A stretch of 64,000 bases of DNA from Lachnospiraceae bacterium (GCA_017521605.1 JAFXCD010000028.1:1-64000); one strand, 5' to 3'; positions 9,173 to 18,951 are shown, numbered from the stretch's first letter. Translations and numbers: made by a program. The notes: generated by a model from the sequence alone, not told the origin.

Positions 9173-10096
9173 TTAACATTTATTTTTCAGTCGTCCCACA
9201 TAGGTTGCTGCACTGATTGCTGCATTGGCTCCATCAGAAACGGCTGTAATAATCTGGCGCAAATGTTTGGTTCGGGCATCTCCTGCCACATAGATTCCCT
9301 CCACATTTGTGACACCCTCTTCACAGGCTCTGATATAGCCCTTTTCGTCCTGTTCTATCCAATTGGGGACCCATCCCGTATTCGGCAACATCCCCACTGC
9401 AATAAAAATACCGCCAACAGGTAATTCTTTCGAAGTTCCGGCCTTCTTATTCCGCAGTTTCAGCATCTCCACCTGCTCTTCCCCACAGATTTCTTCCACT
9501 GTATGAGAATACAGAATTTCCACATTCTCCAAGGCTTCTAACTGCTTCTGCAAAATCTTTGCACCACGAAACTCATCTCTCCGATGAATCACATATACCT
9601 TATTACAATATCCGGCCAGAAATGCTGCATCCTCTAATGCTACATCACCACCACCCACTACAGCTACATCCTTTCCTTTATAAAAAGCTCCGTCACAGGT
9701 AGCACAATAGGACACACCTCTGCCTGATAAGCCTGCCTCCCCGGGCGCTCCTAACTTGGCATGTTCTGCCCCCATAGCCAGTATAACCGTATGGGCTTCA
9801 TAATCTCCGGCCGTGGTATGGACGATTTTGGTCTCACCATTATCAAGTCCCGTCACCTCGCCTTCCGCAAATTCCACCTCCAGTTTATCCGCATGAGCCC
9901 GAAACTGCATCCCCATATCAAAGCCGTTTATTCCCGGCAAACCCAGATAGTTGTCCACCTCGTAGGTATTTAAAATCTGCCCGCCACTCATATAGTTTTT
10001 TTCTATTACTAAAGTTTCCAAACCGGCTCTTTTGGCATACACTGCAGCCGAAAGCCCGGCTGGTCCTGACCCGATAATGACACAATCGTAAATCAT
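9173..10096 (-). CDS. trxB: Thioredoxin reductase
   Basis: FAD flavoprotein that reduces thioredoxin with NAD(P)H. The 307 residues match the low-Mr bacterial family. Features are the FAD-binding GSGPAGLSAAVYAKRAG at 9-25, the redox pair Cys131-x-x-Cys134 in YCATCDG, the nucleotide-binding VVGGGDVALEDAA, and the C-terminal FAD motif GIYVAGDAR. It stands alone between its terminator and a divergent gene at 10227. No thioredoxin gene is seen nearby. Confidence 0.96.
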   Translation of the reverse strand: MIYDCVIIGSGPAGLSAAVYAKRAGLETLVIEKNYMSGGQILNTYEVDNYLGLPGINGFDMGMQFRAHADKLEVEFAEGEVTGLDNGETKIVHTTAGDYEAHTVILAMGAEHAKLGAPGEAGLSGRGVSYCATCDGAFYKGKDVAVVGGGDVALEDAAFLAGYCNKVYVIHRRDEFRGAKILQKQLEALENVEILYSHTVEEICGEEQVEMLKLRNKKAGTSKELPVGGIFIAVGMLPNTGWVPNWIEQDEKGYIRACEEGVTNVEGIYVAGDARTKHLRQIITAVSDGANAAISAATYVGRLKNKC

Positions 10097-10226
10097 ATAC
10101 TTCCTCCTATTTTAAATATAAATAACACAATGATTATATCACAAATCTAAGGATTTTGATATACCTCTCCACAATTTTAATGATATTTATACCATGTAAT
10201 ATACATTTATGAAAGGAATTGCATTT

Positions 10227-12326
10227 ATGAATTATGTGATATACATATACTACCCTCTTTTAATCCTTCTTATCCTATGGGGATGTAAATGGTTTAACAA
10301 AGGAAATTGGAACGAAGAAGCTCTTAGCCTGTCTCAAACCAAGGCATTACAAGGCTTCTGCTCTGTTTGTATCATGCTTCACCATATCGCTCAAAAAACC
10401 TGTGCCCCTTGGTTACCCTCAGAGGTAATAACCCATGGTTTAGACTGCTTTGTTCCCATAGGTTATCTTTTGGTAGGTATATTCCTCTTTTTCTCAGGCT
10501 TCGGCCTTTACAAAAGCTACCGGGCGAAACCGGACTATTTACAGGGCTTCTTTGGTCGACGCTGTTTCCATCCCTTACTCGTTTTACTTCTTACCACTTT
10601 GATAATGGTAGCTGTTCGAAGCAGGATGTGTGAAAAAATATCCTTTTCCGGACCTTTTCATCTGACCGGTCCTATCATGCTTAACGGCTACTCCTGGTTC
10701 GTATACACACTCCTGATTTTTTATGTCCTTTTCTATCTTGCATTTCAGTACTGCAAGTCAGAAAAATCAGCAACATTTTTTGTGCTTATAGGAGTATTGC
10801 TGTACATTTTTTTCTGTGACTGGTGGATGTACGGAAGCTGGTGGTACAACTCTGTCATCCTTTTTGTTGTGGGGATTCTTTTTGCACGTTATGAAAACCG
10901 ACTGCTCCAATACATGCAAAAAGCTTATCTTCTATTCCTGCCCACTGCATTAGTAGCCACATGTATCTTTTTCCTCCTTGGTGAACATACACAGAATGCC
11001 TTTGTTCAAATGTCAGCCTCTTGTGCCTTTGTCATTTCATTATTATTACTGGGCATGAAAATCAAAATTGGCAATAAAGCTCTCTCCTTCTTAGGAAACA
11101 TAACTTTAGAATTTTATTTATTACATGGAGTTTTTCTTCAGATTTTTGGGTACAACGAAACAATATCTAACCCTAACCAAATCCATAACATAGCTCTGCT
11201 TATATTGGTTGTGTTCCTTTGCACTTTCATAACTGCATATCCAATTCATAAACTATTCAGTGCACTAACTGCTTCCCTTCCAAAACATAGTGAGATGACA
11301 GCTCTCCTATGGAAAGATTTTAAGAAATTCCTAAAATGGTCTTTCCTTTTCCTCTTAAGTATCACACTGTTTAGTATCCTCAAACACAATCACACCCGCC
11401 AAAGCATGCAACCGCTCGTTGATGATTATATTGCTGAAAACATTACCTTCGCAAATGTGGATGGGGAAAAAATGTCTGCATACATAACCGGAAAAGGTGA
11501 GCATACCATCGTACTTTTACGCGGTCATGATGACCCCTGTCCAACGCTTACCCTGTCTCCATTAGCAGATGCACTTGCTACTCAAAACAAGGTAATCATC
11601 CTGGACTACTTTGGTTGCGGATTCAGTGATACTACCAACAAAGAAAGGACCGCAGTAAATTACGTTTATGAAATCCGAACAGCCTTACAAGACCTTGGTG
11701 TAGAGGGACCTTATATTTTTGCAGCACATGAGCTTTCCGGATTGTATGCACAGCTTTATGCAGAGATGTATCAGGAAGAAGTAGAGGCCATTGTGGGTTT
11801 AGATTCTTCTGTAGCAGCACAGCCTCAGGATTTATTACTTGTAAATAATATCACTCCCCAAATTTATCAGGAACAATTAAAAAAACAGGGCATGCTAAAT
11901 TATACTTTACGACAAACACTATACTTTTCCGGATATGGCAGAATACTTTCTCCTCTGTATACAAATAGTATCAAAGCAGAACTTAGCAGGCAGGAATTTA
12001 CCATTCTGGGGGAACAATTTATAGAAAACTATTACAGCCTTAATTCTGTGGATGAGACGGCACATAGATACGAAAATCACCAGCTCCTGCTTCAGCATAA
12101 ATACCCGGAAAACTTGCCGGTATTATTCATATTAACCGATTATGCCCGTGACGGACCTCTTTATCCCGGGTCCGACTGGTTACAATTACATCAGGATTTA
12201 TGTACCAATCCTTCCATTCAACATACTTTATTGATAGATGGCAATCCTTATTTTGTATATTATGCTCCGGATGAAACAGCCGATACCATACAGAAATTTA
12301 TAGATTCACTGGACACAAGGGAATAA
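10227..12326 (+). CDS. Acyltransferase-3-like membrane protein fused to a degenerate alpha/beta-hydrolase domain
   Basis: A 699-residue fusion. Residues about 1-375 contain some ten membrane segments with acyltransferase-3 features (MLHHIAQ near the N-terminus, FLFFSGFGLYKSY, LEFYLLHGVFLQ), suggesting O-acylation of a surface glycan. Residues about 395-699 have an alpha/beta-hydrolase layout (TIVLLRGHDD, VIILDYFGCGFSD, YIFAAHELSGLYAQLYA). The nucleophile-elbow Ser is Glu502 (AHELSG), and the expected GH near the C-terminus reads G672-N673-P, so the usual Ser and His are both missing. The second ATG (10227) is preferred because AAAGGA then has good spacing. Substrate unknown. Confidence 0.82.
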   Translation: MNYVIYIYYPLLILLILWGCKWFNKGNWNEEALSLSQTKALQGFCSVCIMLHHIAQKTCAPWLPSEVITHGLDCFVPIGYLLVGIFLFFSGFGLYKSYRAKPDYLQGFFGRRCFHPLLVLLLTTLIMVAVRSRMCEKISFSGPFHLTGPIMLNGYSWFVYTLLIFYVLFYLAFQYCKSEKSATFFVLIGVLLYIFFCDWWMYGSWWYNSVILFVVGILFARYENRLLQYMQKAYLLFLPTALVATCIFFLLGEHTQNAFVQMSASCAFVISLLLLGMKIKIGNKALSFLGNITLEFYLLHGVFLQIFGYNETISNPNQIHNIALLILVVFLCTFITAYPIHKLFSALTASLPKHSEMTALLWKDFKKFLKWSFLFLLSITLFSILKHNHTRQSMQPLVDDYIAENITFANVDGEKMSAYITGKGEHTIVLLRGHDDPCPTLTLSPLADALATQNKVIILDYFGCGFSDTTNKERTAVNYVYEIRTALQDLGVEGPYIFAAHELSGLYAQLYAEMYQEEVEAIVGLDSSVAAQPQDLLLVNNITPQIYQEQLKKQGMLNYTLRQTLYFSGYGRILSPLYTNSIKAELSRQEFTILGEQFIENYYSLNSVDETAHRYENHQLLLQHKYPENLPVLFILTDYARDGPLYPGSDWLQLHQDLCTNPSIQHTLLIDGNPYFVYYAPDETADTIQKFIDSLDTRE

Positions 12327-12387
12327 GTACGTTACACTACTATTGTATGAGTTTGAAACCCTACAATATAGATAAAGAGGTGTTCCC

Positions 12388-13107
12388 ATGAACAAAACTG
12401 CACTGATTACCGGCGCCTCACGAGGTATCGGCAAAGCAATTGCAAAAGAATTTGCTATACAGGGGTATGATTTGTACCTAATCTGTGTTTCTTCTATAGA
12501 ATTATTAAAAGAATATGCATTGGAACTAGAACAAGCTCACGGCATACGCTGTCTTGCCATTCAAGCGGATATGGGACATTATGATGATGTGGCAAAAGTC
12601 TTTGAGCAAATTCCCACTCTGGATGTGCTAATTAATAACGCCGGCATCTCCTATGTGGGTCTACTGTCCGACATGACACCGAACGAGTGGCATAAGGTGA
12701 TGCACACCAATCTGGATGCCTGCTTTTATACCTCTAAGCTGGCCATTCCCCTGATGCTTAAGAGTCATAATGGCCGCATCATCAACATCAGCTCTGTCTG
12801 GGGCAATGTAGGAGCTTCCATGGAGGTAGCCTACTCCACTTCCAAGGGTGGAGTAAATACCTTCACCAAAGCTTTGGCTAAAGAGCTTGCACCAAGTAAC
12901 ATCCAAGTCAATGCTATCGCCTGCGGCCTCATTGACACCGATATGAACAAATGCTTTTCCCCTGAAGATTTAGACGCGGTAACTGCGGAAATCCCGGCAG
13001 ACCGCATGGGTTCCCCGGAAGAAATCGCCCGATTGGCGTACCAGCTGGCTACCGCCCCTACTTATCTGACCGGACAAATCCTTACAATAGACGGAGGCTG
13101 GACCTAA
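12388..13107 (+). CDS. Short-chain dehydrogenase/reductase, FabG-like
   Basis: NAD(P)-dependent oxidoreductase of 239 residues. The cofactor motif TGASRGIG is at 8-15, NNAG at 83-86, and the catalytic Ser135/136, Tyr149 and Lys153 lie in INISSVWG and YSTSKGG. The C-terminus LTIDGGWT is typical of 3-oxoacyl-ACP reductases. It lies 61 bp after the acyltransferase fusion with its own AGAGGTG ribosome binding site, away from any fatty-acid cluster, so FabG function is not assured. Its stop codon overlaps that of the convergent gene at 13104. Confidence 0.9.
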   Translation: MNKTALITGASRGIGKAIAKEFAIQGYDLYLICVSSIELLKEYALELEQAHGIRCLAIQADMGHYDDVAKVFEQIPTLDVLINNAGISYVGLLSDMTPNEWHKVMHTNLDACFYTSKLAIPLMLKSHNGRIINISSVWGNVGASMEVAYSTSKGGVNTFTKALAKELAPSNIQVNAIACGLIDTDMNKCFSPEDLDAVTAEIPADRMGSPEEIARLAYQLATAPTYLTGQILTIDGGWT

Positions 13108-13118
13108 AGTCCAGCCTC
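13094..13118. terminator. Perfect hairpin over two convergent, overlapping stop codons
   Basis: GAGGCTGGAC (13094-13103) and GTCCAGCCTC (13109-13118) form a perfect 10-bp stem with loop CTAAA. The loop carries both the plus-strand TAA (13105-13107) and the minus-strand TAG (13104-13106). No T-run follows on either strand, so termination is plausible but not certain. Confidence 0.55.
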
Positions 13119-15521
13119 TGCTTCGTCTAATCCTTCATAACCGTACAACCATACAGACTCTTCCATAATATCTCTGGCCGGATTTTTGCCGACTCTTGCA
13201 TATTCCACAATATACTTGGCATATAGCTCCAGCATCTTGTCCGAATAGGTGCTAAGCTCCCCCCGCAAATAGGTTTCGTAAGAGGTATTCCACAAATGAT
13301 CCTCATAGGTGTGAATACTACGGGCATTGCCTGCCAGTTTCGGATACTCTTTAGCAAACTCTTCCATCCACTTCACCTGCAAAACCACCACTTCCTCTAT
13401 AATCTGCTTTTTCTGTGGAGATATAACCGGGAAATGATCCTTTATCTTTTCATATTCGGAAGGTGCCGTACTTTCCTCCATTCTGCCGTACTTCTCCTCT
13501 ATCAGGTTATGCCCCCTAGAAAGCTCCCTGTCAAAATCGTAGGCATACTGAAGCAGCATGGTCCGGTTCCAGGTCAGATACTGACTCTTACGCATGATGG
13601 AGAAGGTAAACCAATCATCCTGACAATCCGCGCGTCCTCCCTGATTTTTCACCTTATCAAAAGCCTGAAATTCCTGTCTTGCAATCTGCTCCGCCAGCTC
13701 CTCTTTCGTTTTCTCCACACAGCCTGCCTTGTAAAGTAATTCGCTTACATGCTCCTGCAGAAAAGGATTTACATCACTGATAATATCCGCTCCGTAGAGA
13801 ATATAAGCCATTTTTTCGCCTATGGTTTCTATCTGTGCTTCCTTGTCTGCGGCCGATTCCAGCAACAGTTTTTCTAAAAGCGCCAACACTTCGCTATATG
13901 CAGGTTTCTTTCGAAGCCCAGCCCACAGCCATTTATCATGAGGTGCATAGTCACCTGCTATCAGGTATAACAATTTCAGGGCTTCCTTTATACCATCGGA
14001 CAATATCATCTGTGCCGTAGCCTTGTTTCCCCTCTTTAGCATCCGTCCGTAATTGTACTGTAAATCCTGGGAAAACTTAGCCACTCCTTCTGCTATCTCC
14101 AGATAACAAAGTCTTTCCGGATAACCGGTCTTCAATTGGTTCCGTATAGCAGTGAAGGTACCTTCCTCATCCCGGAACACCTCACCATTTACAGCAGCTG
14201 CCAGGCGATGCTTGGAGATATCCGCCCAATGTAAGTTGCTATGCTGCTCATCGGCATCGGTATTTTCCTGATGAACTCCACTAAACGCCTCCCAATCTTT
14301 TGGACAATTTTCCTTGCCCAGTAACCCTTCATAAAAGTCAGAAATCCGTAATACACCCCGTCTGCCCTGCCCCTGCGGGGATTCCTTGTACACATATCCT
14401 TTATATTCCTTGGGAAGTGCCTCATAGGCTTCCTGTAATTCTTCTCCAATCTCTACATAAGTCTCGTCACTGACCCACATGCAAAAGCTTGGACCCCAAT
14501 CATGGTCCATAGAAAGAGCATCATCAAAGCCAAAACAATCTGAGCCTTCCCCTACCAGACCTACTGCGATTCTATCCGCATACTTAGGGAATCTACTCTC
14601 TATCATGGGCTTTCCGTAGGTCTCGTAATACTCTTTGGAAAGAGTGAGACCGTTGACAAAATCTTCTTGTGGATCTAGCCCTTCGTTCGGCGTACCCGCC
14701 TTCTTGTCAGTTATATCCTGTGCTCCTCTCTGCAAAGCACCTAACTCCCTACACAGCCCGGCATTCTCCTGCATTCTATAGTAATACTCATTCCTGCCCA
14801 GATGTGCCTCGATGCCCTCCATGGCCTTTACGAAATACTCTTGTGCCATTTCATACTCCTTCTTTTGGAAATAATAAGTCCCCAGAGAAGAAAGTGCCGC
14901 ACAATAATGAGTATCCCTGATATCATACTTCTCAAACAATAATATAGCTCCTGTAAAATACTGTTTTGCTTCCTCTCCCTGTCCCAGCTGCAGACAAGTA
15001 TTGGCCAGATTGGTATAAGTAACCGCCTGCTCGAAGATGGTATCCTTCTTTTTCACCACGATTTCCAAAGCCTTTAATAAAGCTTCCTTAGCCAAATCAA
15101 ACCGCCCCATCTCCTGGTATAAGAGACTACTGTTGTTGTGTAGACTGGCCCAAAGCATATCATCCTCTGCCAATAATTCCTTATAAATCTCTGCCACCTG
15201 CCCATACTTTTCCAGAGAATCCTCCAAGCGTCCACCTGCCCGATATGCATTAGCAATGTTTAACAGCGTGGTTCCATGGTGCAAAGAGCCCTCTAATCCT
15301 AAATTTTGCAGGATTTCCTGCACTTCCTCTGCGTAACTGTAGGAACGCTCCACCTGGCTGGTTTCCCTGCAATACCCGATAAGCTCGTTTAAAATAGGCA
15401 CTGCATCTAAAAAATACTGATTTTCATAAGCCTCTGCCAAAGCCTGCTCCAAAAGCTTCTCCGCCTCAGCACCTCTATTTTCTGCAAATAATCTGTCAAT
15501 TTGTTCTGTCAGGTTGTCCAT
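13104..15521 (-). CDS. TPR repeat protein with DUF4037 domain
   Basis: 805 residues. About 1-250 are TPR-like helical pairs (TTLLNIANAYRAGGRLEDSLEKYGQVAEIYKELL, AVTYTNLANTCLQLGQGEEAKQYF, LSSLGTYYFQKKEYEMAQEYF). From about 290 comes a DUF4037-type domain with VGEGSDCFGFDDALSMDHDWGP, which resembles a nucleotidyltransferase active-site strand, followed by a helical C-terminal half. Enzyme activity is unproven. It is the last gene of a minus-strand operon starting at 17795, 28 bp after the secreted protein gene. It meets the dehydrogenase gene tail to tail. Confidence 0.85.
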   Translation of the reverse strand: MDNLTEQIDRLFAENRGAEAEKLLEQALAEAYENQYFLDAVPILNELIGYCRETSQVERSYSYAEEVQEILQNLGLEGSLHHGTTLLNIANAYRAGGRLEDSLEKYGQVAEIYKELLAEDDMLWASLHNNSSLLYQEMGRFDLAKEALLKALEIVVKKKDTIFEQAVTYTNLANTCLQLGQGEEAKQYFTGAILLFEKYDIRDTHYCAALSSLGTYYFQKKEYEMAQEYFVKAMEGIEAHLGRNEYYYRMQENAGLCRELGALQRGAQDITDKKAGTPNEGLDPQEDFVNGLTLSKEYYETYGKPMIESRFPKYADRIAVGLVGEGSDCFGFDDALSMDHDWGPSFCMWVSDETYVEIGEELQEAYEALPKEYKGYVYKESPQGQGRRGVLRISDFYEGLLGKENCPKDWEAFSGVHQENTDADEQHSNLHWADISKHRLAAAVNGEVFRDEEGTFTAIRNQLKTGYPERLCYLEIAEGVAKFSQDLQYNYGRMLKRGNKATAQMILSDGIKEALKLLYLIAGDYAPHDKWLWAGLRKKPAYSEVLALLEKLLLESAADKEAQIETIGEKMAYILYGADIISDVNPFLQEHVSELLYKAGCVEKTKEELAEQIARQEFQAFDKVKNQGGRADCQDDWFTFSIMRKSQYLTWNRTMLLQYAYDFDRELSRGHNLIEEKYGRMEESTAPSEYEKIKDHFPVISPQKKQIIEEVVVLQVKWMEEFAKEYPKLAGNARSIHTYEDHLWNTSYETYLRGELSTYSDKMLELYAKYIVEYARVGKNPARDIMEESVWLYGYEGLDEAEAGL

Positions 15522-15549
15522 TTATATTCTCCTGCACTCTCTCTTCCTC

Positions 15550-16416
15550 TTATTTCTTATCCTTTTTCTTCTTCATCCCTACTAAGGCTCCGCCGGTTGC
15601 TCCGCATACGCCCAGCACCAGGCATATGATTAACCCTACAGTCCCACCATCCGCAGTCGGTTCAATACGTTCTTCCTCCAAAACATGTTCCTCTTCCAAA
15701 ACAGGTTTCACTTCCAAAACAGGTTCCTCCTCCGAATAGACTTCTTCTGTAACCTCTTGTGGTATTCTTACCGGCGGCTCCTCCGGATACAAGGTACTAA
15801 AATCCGCTGCAGGTTCATCCAGGCATACCCATTTATTTCTGATGCCACGGAAATAGCCAAGATATCCCCACTTACGCCCCCCTTCATCCACAAAGGTTGG
15901 GCTACACTGGGGCATATCTGCTGCCGTTTCCGGCATGGGTATTTCCAGATAAGTTTCCGCTCCGGGATAGGACCAGAAATAAACACCTGTGCCAGCACAT
16001 TCTTCCGGAATCGCTACCGATTCATCCACAAAGTGCTCTCCAAACTCCTCTTCAAAACAGATATAATCATACACCACTTCCATATATTCCATAGGCACCC
16101 AGCCGGTTTCATTGGTCTCCCAATCATTATACATTCCCCAGACAATACCCTTTTCATCCGTCCATGTATAATAAATATTTGCCACATGCCCGTTTTCCCA
16201 GGTGTCCACCACGGAAGGATTCTCCGGGCTCTTATACACGATTACCTTGTCCTCCGGCCCATCTGCTGTATAACTTCGATTCACAAGCCGACAATTCTCC
16301 CTGTTCTTTGTATAAAAATCATCATTGTGGGGCTCCCAAATCACATCCGCCCTTACCGGAAGCACAAACACCACCCAACATAACATAACCATTAAAATAC
16401 GCGTCATCTTTTTCAT
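15550..16416 (-). CDS. Secreted, C-terminally membrane-anchored protein with two SH3-like repeats
   Basis: 288 residues from ATG 16416 (GGAGG upstream; ATGA overlap with the preceding stop). A signal peptide (MKKMTRILMVMLCWVVFVLPVRA) is followed by an acidic extracellular region. Two similar segments, DEKGIVWGMYNDWE..GWVPMEYM and DEGGRKWGYLGYFRG..KWVCLDEP, look like SH3-type repeats. A Glu/Pro-rich stalk with repeated EPVLE/HVLEE units leads to one transmembrane helix (GTVGLIICLVLGVCGATGGALVG) and a KKKKDKK tail. Probably displayed at the cell surface. No enzymatic motif is visible. Confidence 0.75.
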   Translation of the reverse strand: MKKMTRILMVMLCWVVFVLPVRADVIWEPHNDDFYTKNRENCRLVNRSYTADGPEDKVIVYKSPENPSVVDTWENGHVANIYYTWTDEKGIVWGMYNDWETNETGWVPMEYMEVVYDYICFEEEFGEHFVDESVAIPEECAGTGVYFWSYPGAETYLEIPMPETAADMPQCSPTFVDEGGRKWGYLGYFRGIRNKWVCLDEPAADFSTLYPEEPPVRIPQEVTEEVYSEEEPVLEVKPVLEEEHVLEEERIEPTADGGTVGLIICLVLGVCGATGGALVGMKKKKDKK

Positions 16417-16766
16417 AAAAACCTCCCTATTCCCCAAGAGAACACATTGGCTACTATGGCCAATCGTATGGGTCTTGGTATCTGAAATCTGTCATCCTCA
16501 GCAAAGCTTCTATAAATATAAGCCTCTACTGTCACAACTATAAGCTCAATTACGACCTGCACCGGCAGGGAGTGCTCCCCTGCATATACCTGATATAACC
16601 AATATACCAGCACTGCTGCCGGATTTGTCAACACATTTACCAGCAGAACCAGCAAAAAACTTTTCTTCCCCCTAAGCCCCCACAAGAGAGCTACCAGTCC
16701 CTCTATAAGTACGGTCAAAAGCAGGGACATCCCAAACATCCTCATCAAATAGATCCCCATATCCAC
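16413..16766 (-). CDS. Small integral membrane protein
   Basis: 117 residues with about four hydrophobic segments (LLLTVLIEGLVALLWG, FLLVLLVNVLTNPAAVLVYWLYQ, VVIELIVVTVEAYIY, IRLAIVANVFSWGIG). GTG 16766 directly follows the TGA of the MFS gene, and the stop overlaps the next start as ATGA. This means tight translational coupling within the operon. An internal ATG two codons later could also start. Family not recognised. Confidence 0.7.
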   Translation of the reverse strand: MDMGIYLMRMFGMSLLLTVLIEGLVALLWGLRGKKSFLLVLLVNVLTNPAAVLVYWLYQVYAGEHSLPVQVVIELIVVTVEAYIYRSFAEDDRFQIPRPIRLAIVANVFSWGIGRFL

Positions 16767-17795
16767 TCACCCTTTACTATAGCGCTTCACACAAAGCCAC
16801 AAAATCACCAGCGACAAAAGGCTTCCCATAGCACCTAAGACTCTGTCATCCACCAAAAGCTCCATACCAAGGTATGTGGGCAGAAAACCAATAAATAATC
16901 CAAAGGTCAGCAAGCCAAAGGAAAACCCCTCAAGCCCCTTTAGCTTCTGCACCAGCAAATATAAGGTAATCGGCATAGTCATGTTGAAAAGGAACAAGGC
17001 CAGTATCCCTGCCAACATATTTTCTGAGAGCATATAGCATACAGTAGCAAGCAAAAGCGATACCACTACTGTCCGGCGTATTCCTGCCCCGGCGGCTGCA
17101 AATCCTCCTGCCACTTTGCCAAACACGACCGCCAGTACCGCTATCGTACCGGCCAAAACAGTAGTCTTCCAGGAAAAGCCCACCGCCATACCTATGTAAG
17201 AACGCAGAATCACTACCACCAAACAACCAAGCAGAAGTAAGAGTCCATCTTTTTCTATGTTAGCTTCCGCCATTGTGGCCGGCATTTTCTTTTGTGATAG
17301 CATAAGGTAACAGCACCATCCCAGACAACATACCGCTACCAGGCCAATGACTATCAACACAGGAAGCATCCGAATCACTTCTCCCTTTGCCAGCAGCGTC
17401 CCCAGATACAGTCCTAAGGCGCCCGGTGCCACAAACACACCTAAGCCTCTGCCCTTCCAGACTTTTGCCTCATCCTCATGAATGGTTCCTACACCGCCAC
17501 CCAGATGAAACAGGGCATTTCCAATCCCCAATATCACCGGATGTGTTACTGCACCTAAACAGGTAAGCATCACACCCACTGCGGCGAACCCAAAGGAGGG
17601 CTCATATTTTCGCTCACACTGACGCCTGTTCCATCCATCCAAAACCACACCCAAGGGCATCTGCAATGCAAAGGCACAGAAGTTATAAAGCAACACATTC
17701 AGATACCAGTTTTCCCTAACGGAAAAAGTCCCAAACATAGCAAAGGCGCACAGACCATCTACCAGAAAATGTAATATCGCATATGGAGCTGTCAT
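16767..17795 (-). CDS. MFS-type transporter
   Basis: 342 residues with about ten to eleven hydrophobic segments. The stretch HPVILGIGNALFHLGGGVGTIHE resembles the conserved GxGxxxFHPxGG motif of fosmidomycin-resistance-type permeases (MFS). It is shorter than a typical 12-helix MFS protein. It heads the operon 17795 to 13104 with no gap to the next gene. The substrate is unknown; the co-transcribed secreted and TPR-DUF4037 proteins suggest a shared surface-related process. Confidence 0.7.
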   Translation of the reverse strand: MTAPYAILHFLVDGLCAFAMFGTFSVRENWYLNVLLYNFCAFALQMPLGVVLDGWNRRQCERKYEPSFGFAAVGVMLTCLGAVTHPVILGIGNALFHLGGGVGTIHEDEAKVWKGRGLGVFVAPGALGLYLGTLLAKGEVIRMLPVLIVIGLVAVCCLGWCCYLMLSQKKMPATMAEANIEKDGLLLLLGCLVVVILRSYIGMAVGFSWKTTVLAGTIAVLAVVFGKVAGGFAAAGAGIRRTVVVSLLLATVCYMLSENMLAGILALFLFNMTMPITLYLLVQKLKGLEGFSFGLLTFGLFIGFLPTYLGMELLVDDRVLGAMGSLLSLVILWLCVKRYSKG

Positions 17796-17865
17796 ATTTT
17801 ACCTCCATCAAATAATCTTATCTACTGGGTTGTCCCCCAATTAACGGCATGGAATCTGAAGCAAT

Positions 17866-18951
17866 TTATTCCGGGATTTCACATCCTCCCCACTCTACAA
17901 CAGTAAATCCGGTTCTTGCAGGCGTTGTAATCTCCTCCGGTTCAATATCCACATATACTTCACTTGCTGTATAAGTCATAAAAACTCTTATGATTGTATC
18001 CGGCTTAGGGGTAATCTCTAACCCAAAATGTTCTTCATATTCATCTGTTTGGAATGAAATCACATTATACGGATTATCCTGCATCTTGGGGAGCCAATAT
18101 GTAATAAAATCATCTTGCTCCTTATCACTAAGTCCCAATTGTGTCAGTTTTTCTTCCAGGAACTTACAAGTATCCTTTCCTTCTACACAAGTACCACTTT
18201 TTAATGTAAATGGGAAAAGTGCTTCCGCCTCCCAGAATAAGTAATTATATTCTCTTCCATCTGCATAAAGAGTTCCATCCGGTTGTGCTATTACCTTCCA
18301 GCCATCTTTGTATTCAGGATATGTACACTTAAGTATCGCATCCTTCATCTTAAGACTTACAGAAACCTCTTTTTCTTCTTCCGGATATAAATAGATTACT
18401 GGTTTGTCAACTGCCGGCCTCCCAAATTCAAATCTATATGCATCTCCTACTCCTGCAGATACAATGCTTCCTTTTTCTACAGGAATGATGATTGCTCTTC
18501 CTGACTTAGCTTTACCTCGTAAAATATTTACTGTTCCTTTTAAATAAACCATTGCCACATCGTCTCTGGCAATTACATTCACCACATCCCAACGAATTTT
18601 AGGACTTCCTGAATTCTTCCACACAATATAATCTGCGTCAGAATTTGTATAAGTTTGTCTGATTTCCAGTTCCTCACACATTTCGCAGTATGCCTCATAA
18701 TCCATAACAGTCGTATTATAAGACTCGTCAATCTTCTGACTATATTGCACATCATAAGGGCCCTTAATTATCTTGTCATATTTTATTTCAGCCTTAGGAA
18801 TCCAAGCTTCTCTCCTTTCTATGGGGTATACTTCATCATCACTCTTAGCTTTTCTCCCTTCCGGCAAAACCAAAGTAATTACCTGATGCATAAGTACTCC
18901 CACAACTGCTAACAGCAATATCCATTTCAATAGTTTAATTGCTTTTTTCAT
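17866..18951 (-). CDS. Membrane-anchored extracellular protein with PVIYLYPE motif
   Basis: 361 residues from ATG 18951 (AAGGG upstream). One N-terminal membrane segment (LLKWILLLAVVGVLMHQVITLV) is followed by a large extracellular part. The motif DKPVIYLYPEEEKEVSVSLK at about 190-210 and the segment YNYLFWEAEALFPF recur, as I recall, in uncharacterised clostridial surface proteins. The domain mixes beta-strands and acidic helices. No catalytic signature was identified. Monocistronic. Confidence 0.7.
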   Translation of the reverse strand: MKKAIKLLKWILLLAVVGVLMHQVITLVLPEGRKAKSDDEVYPIERREAWIPKAEIKYDKIIKGPYDVQYSQKIDESYNTTVMDYEAYCEMCEELEIRQTYTNSDADYIVWKNSGSPKIRWDVVNVIARDDVAMVYLKGTVNILRGKAKSGRAIIIPVEKGSIVSAGVGDAYRFEFGRPAVDKPVIYLYPEEEKEVSVSLKMKDAILKCTYPEYKDGWKVIAQPDGTLYADGREYNYLFWEAEALFPFTLKSGTCVEGKDTCKFLEEKLTQLGLSDKEQDDFITYWLPKMQDNPYNVISFQTDEYEEHFGLEITPKPDTIIRVFMTYTASEVYVDIEPEEITTPARTGFTVVEWGGCEIPE

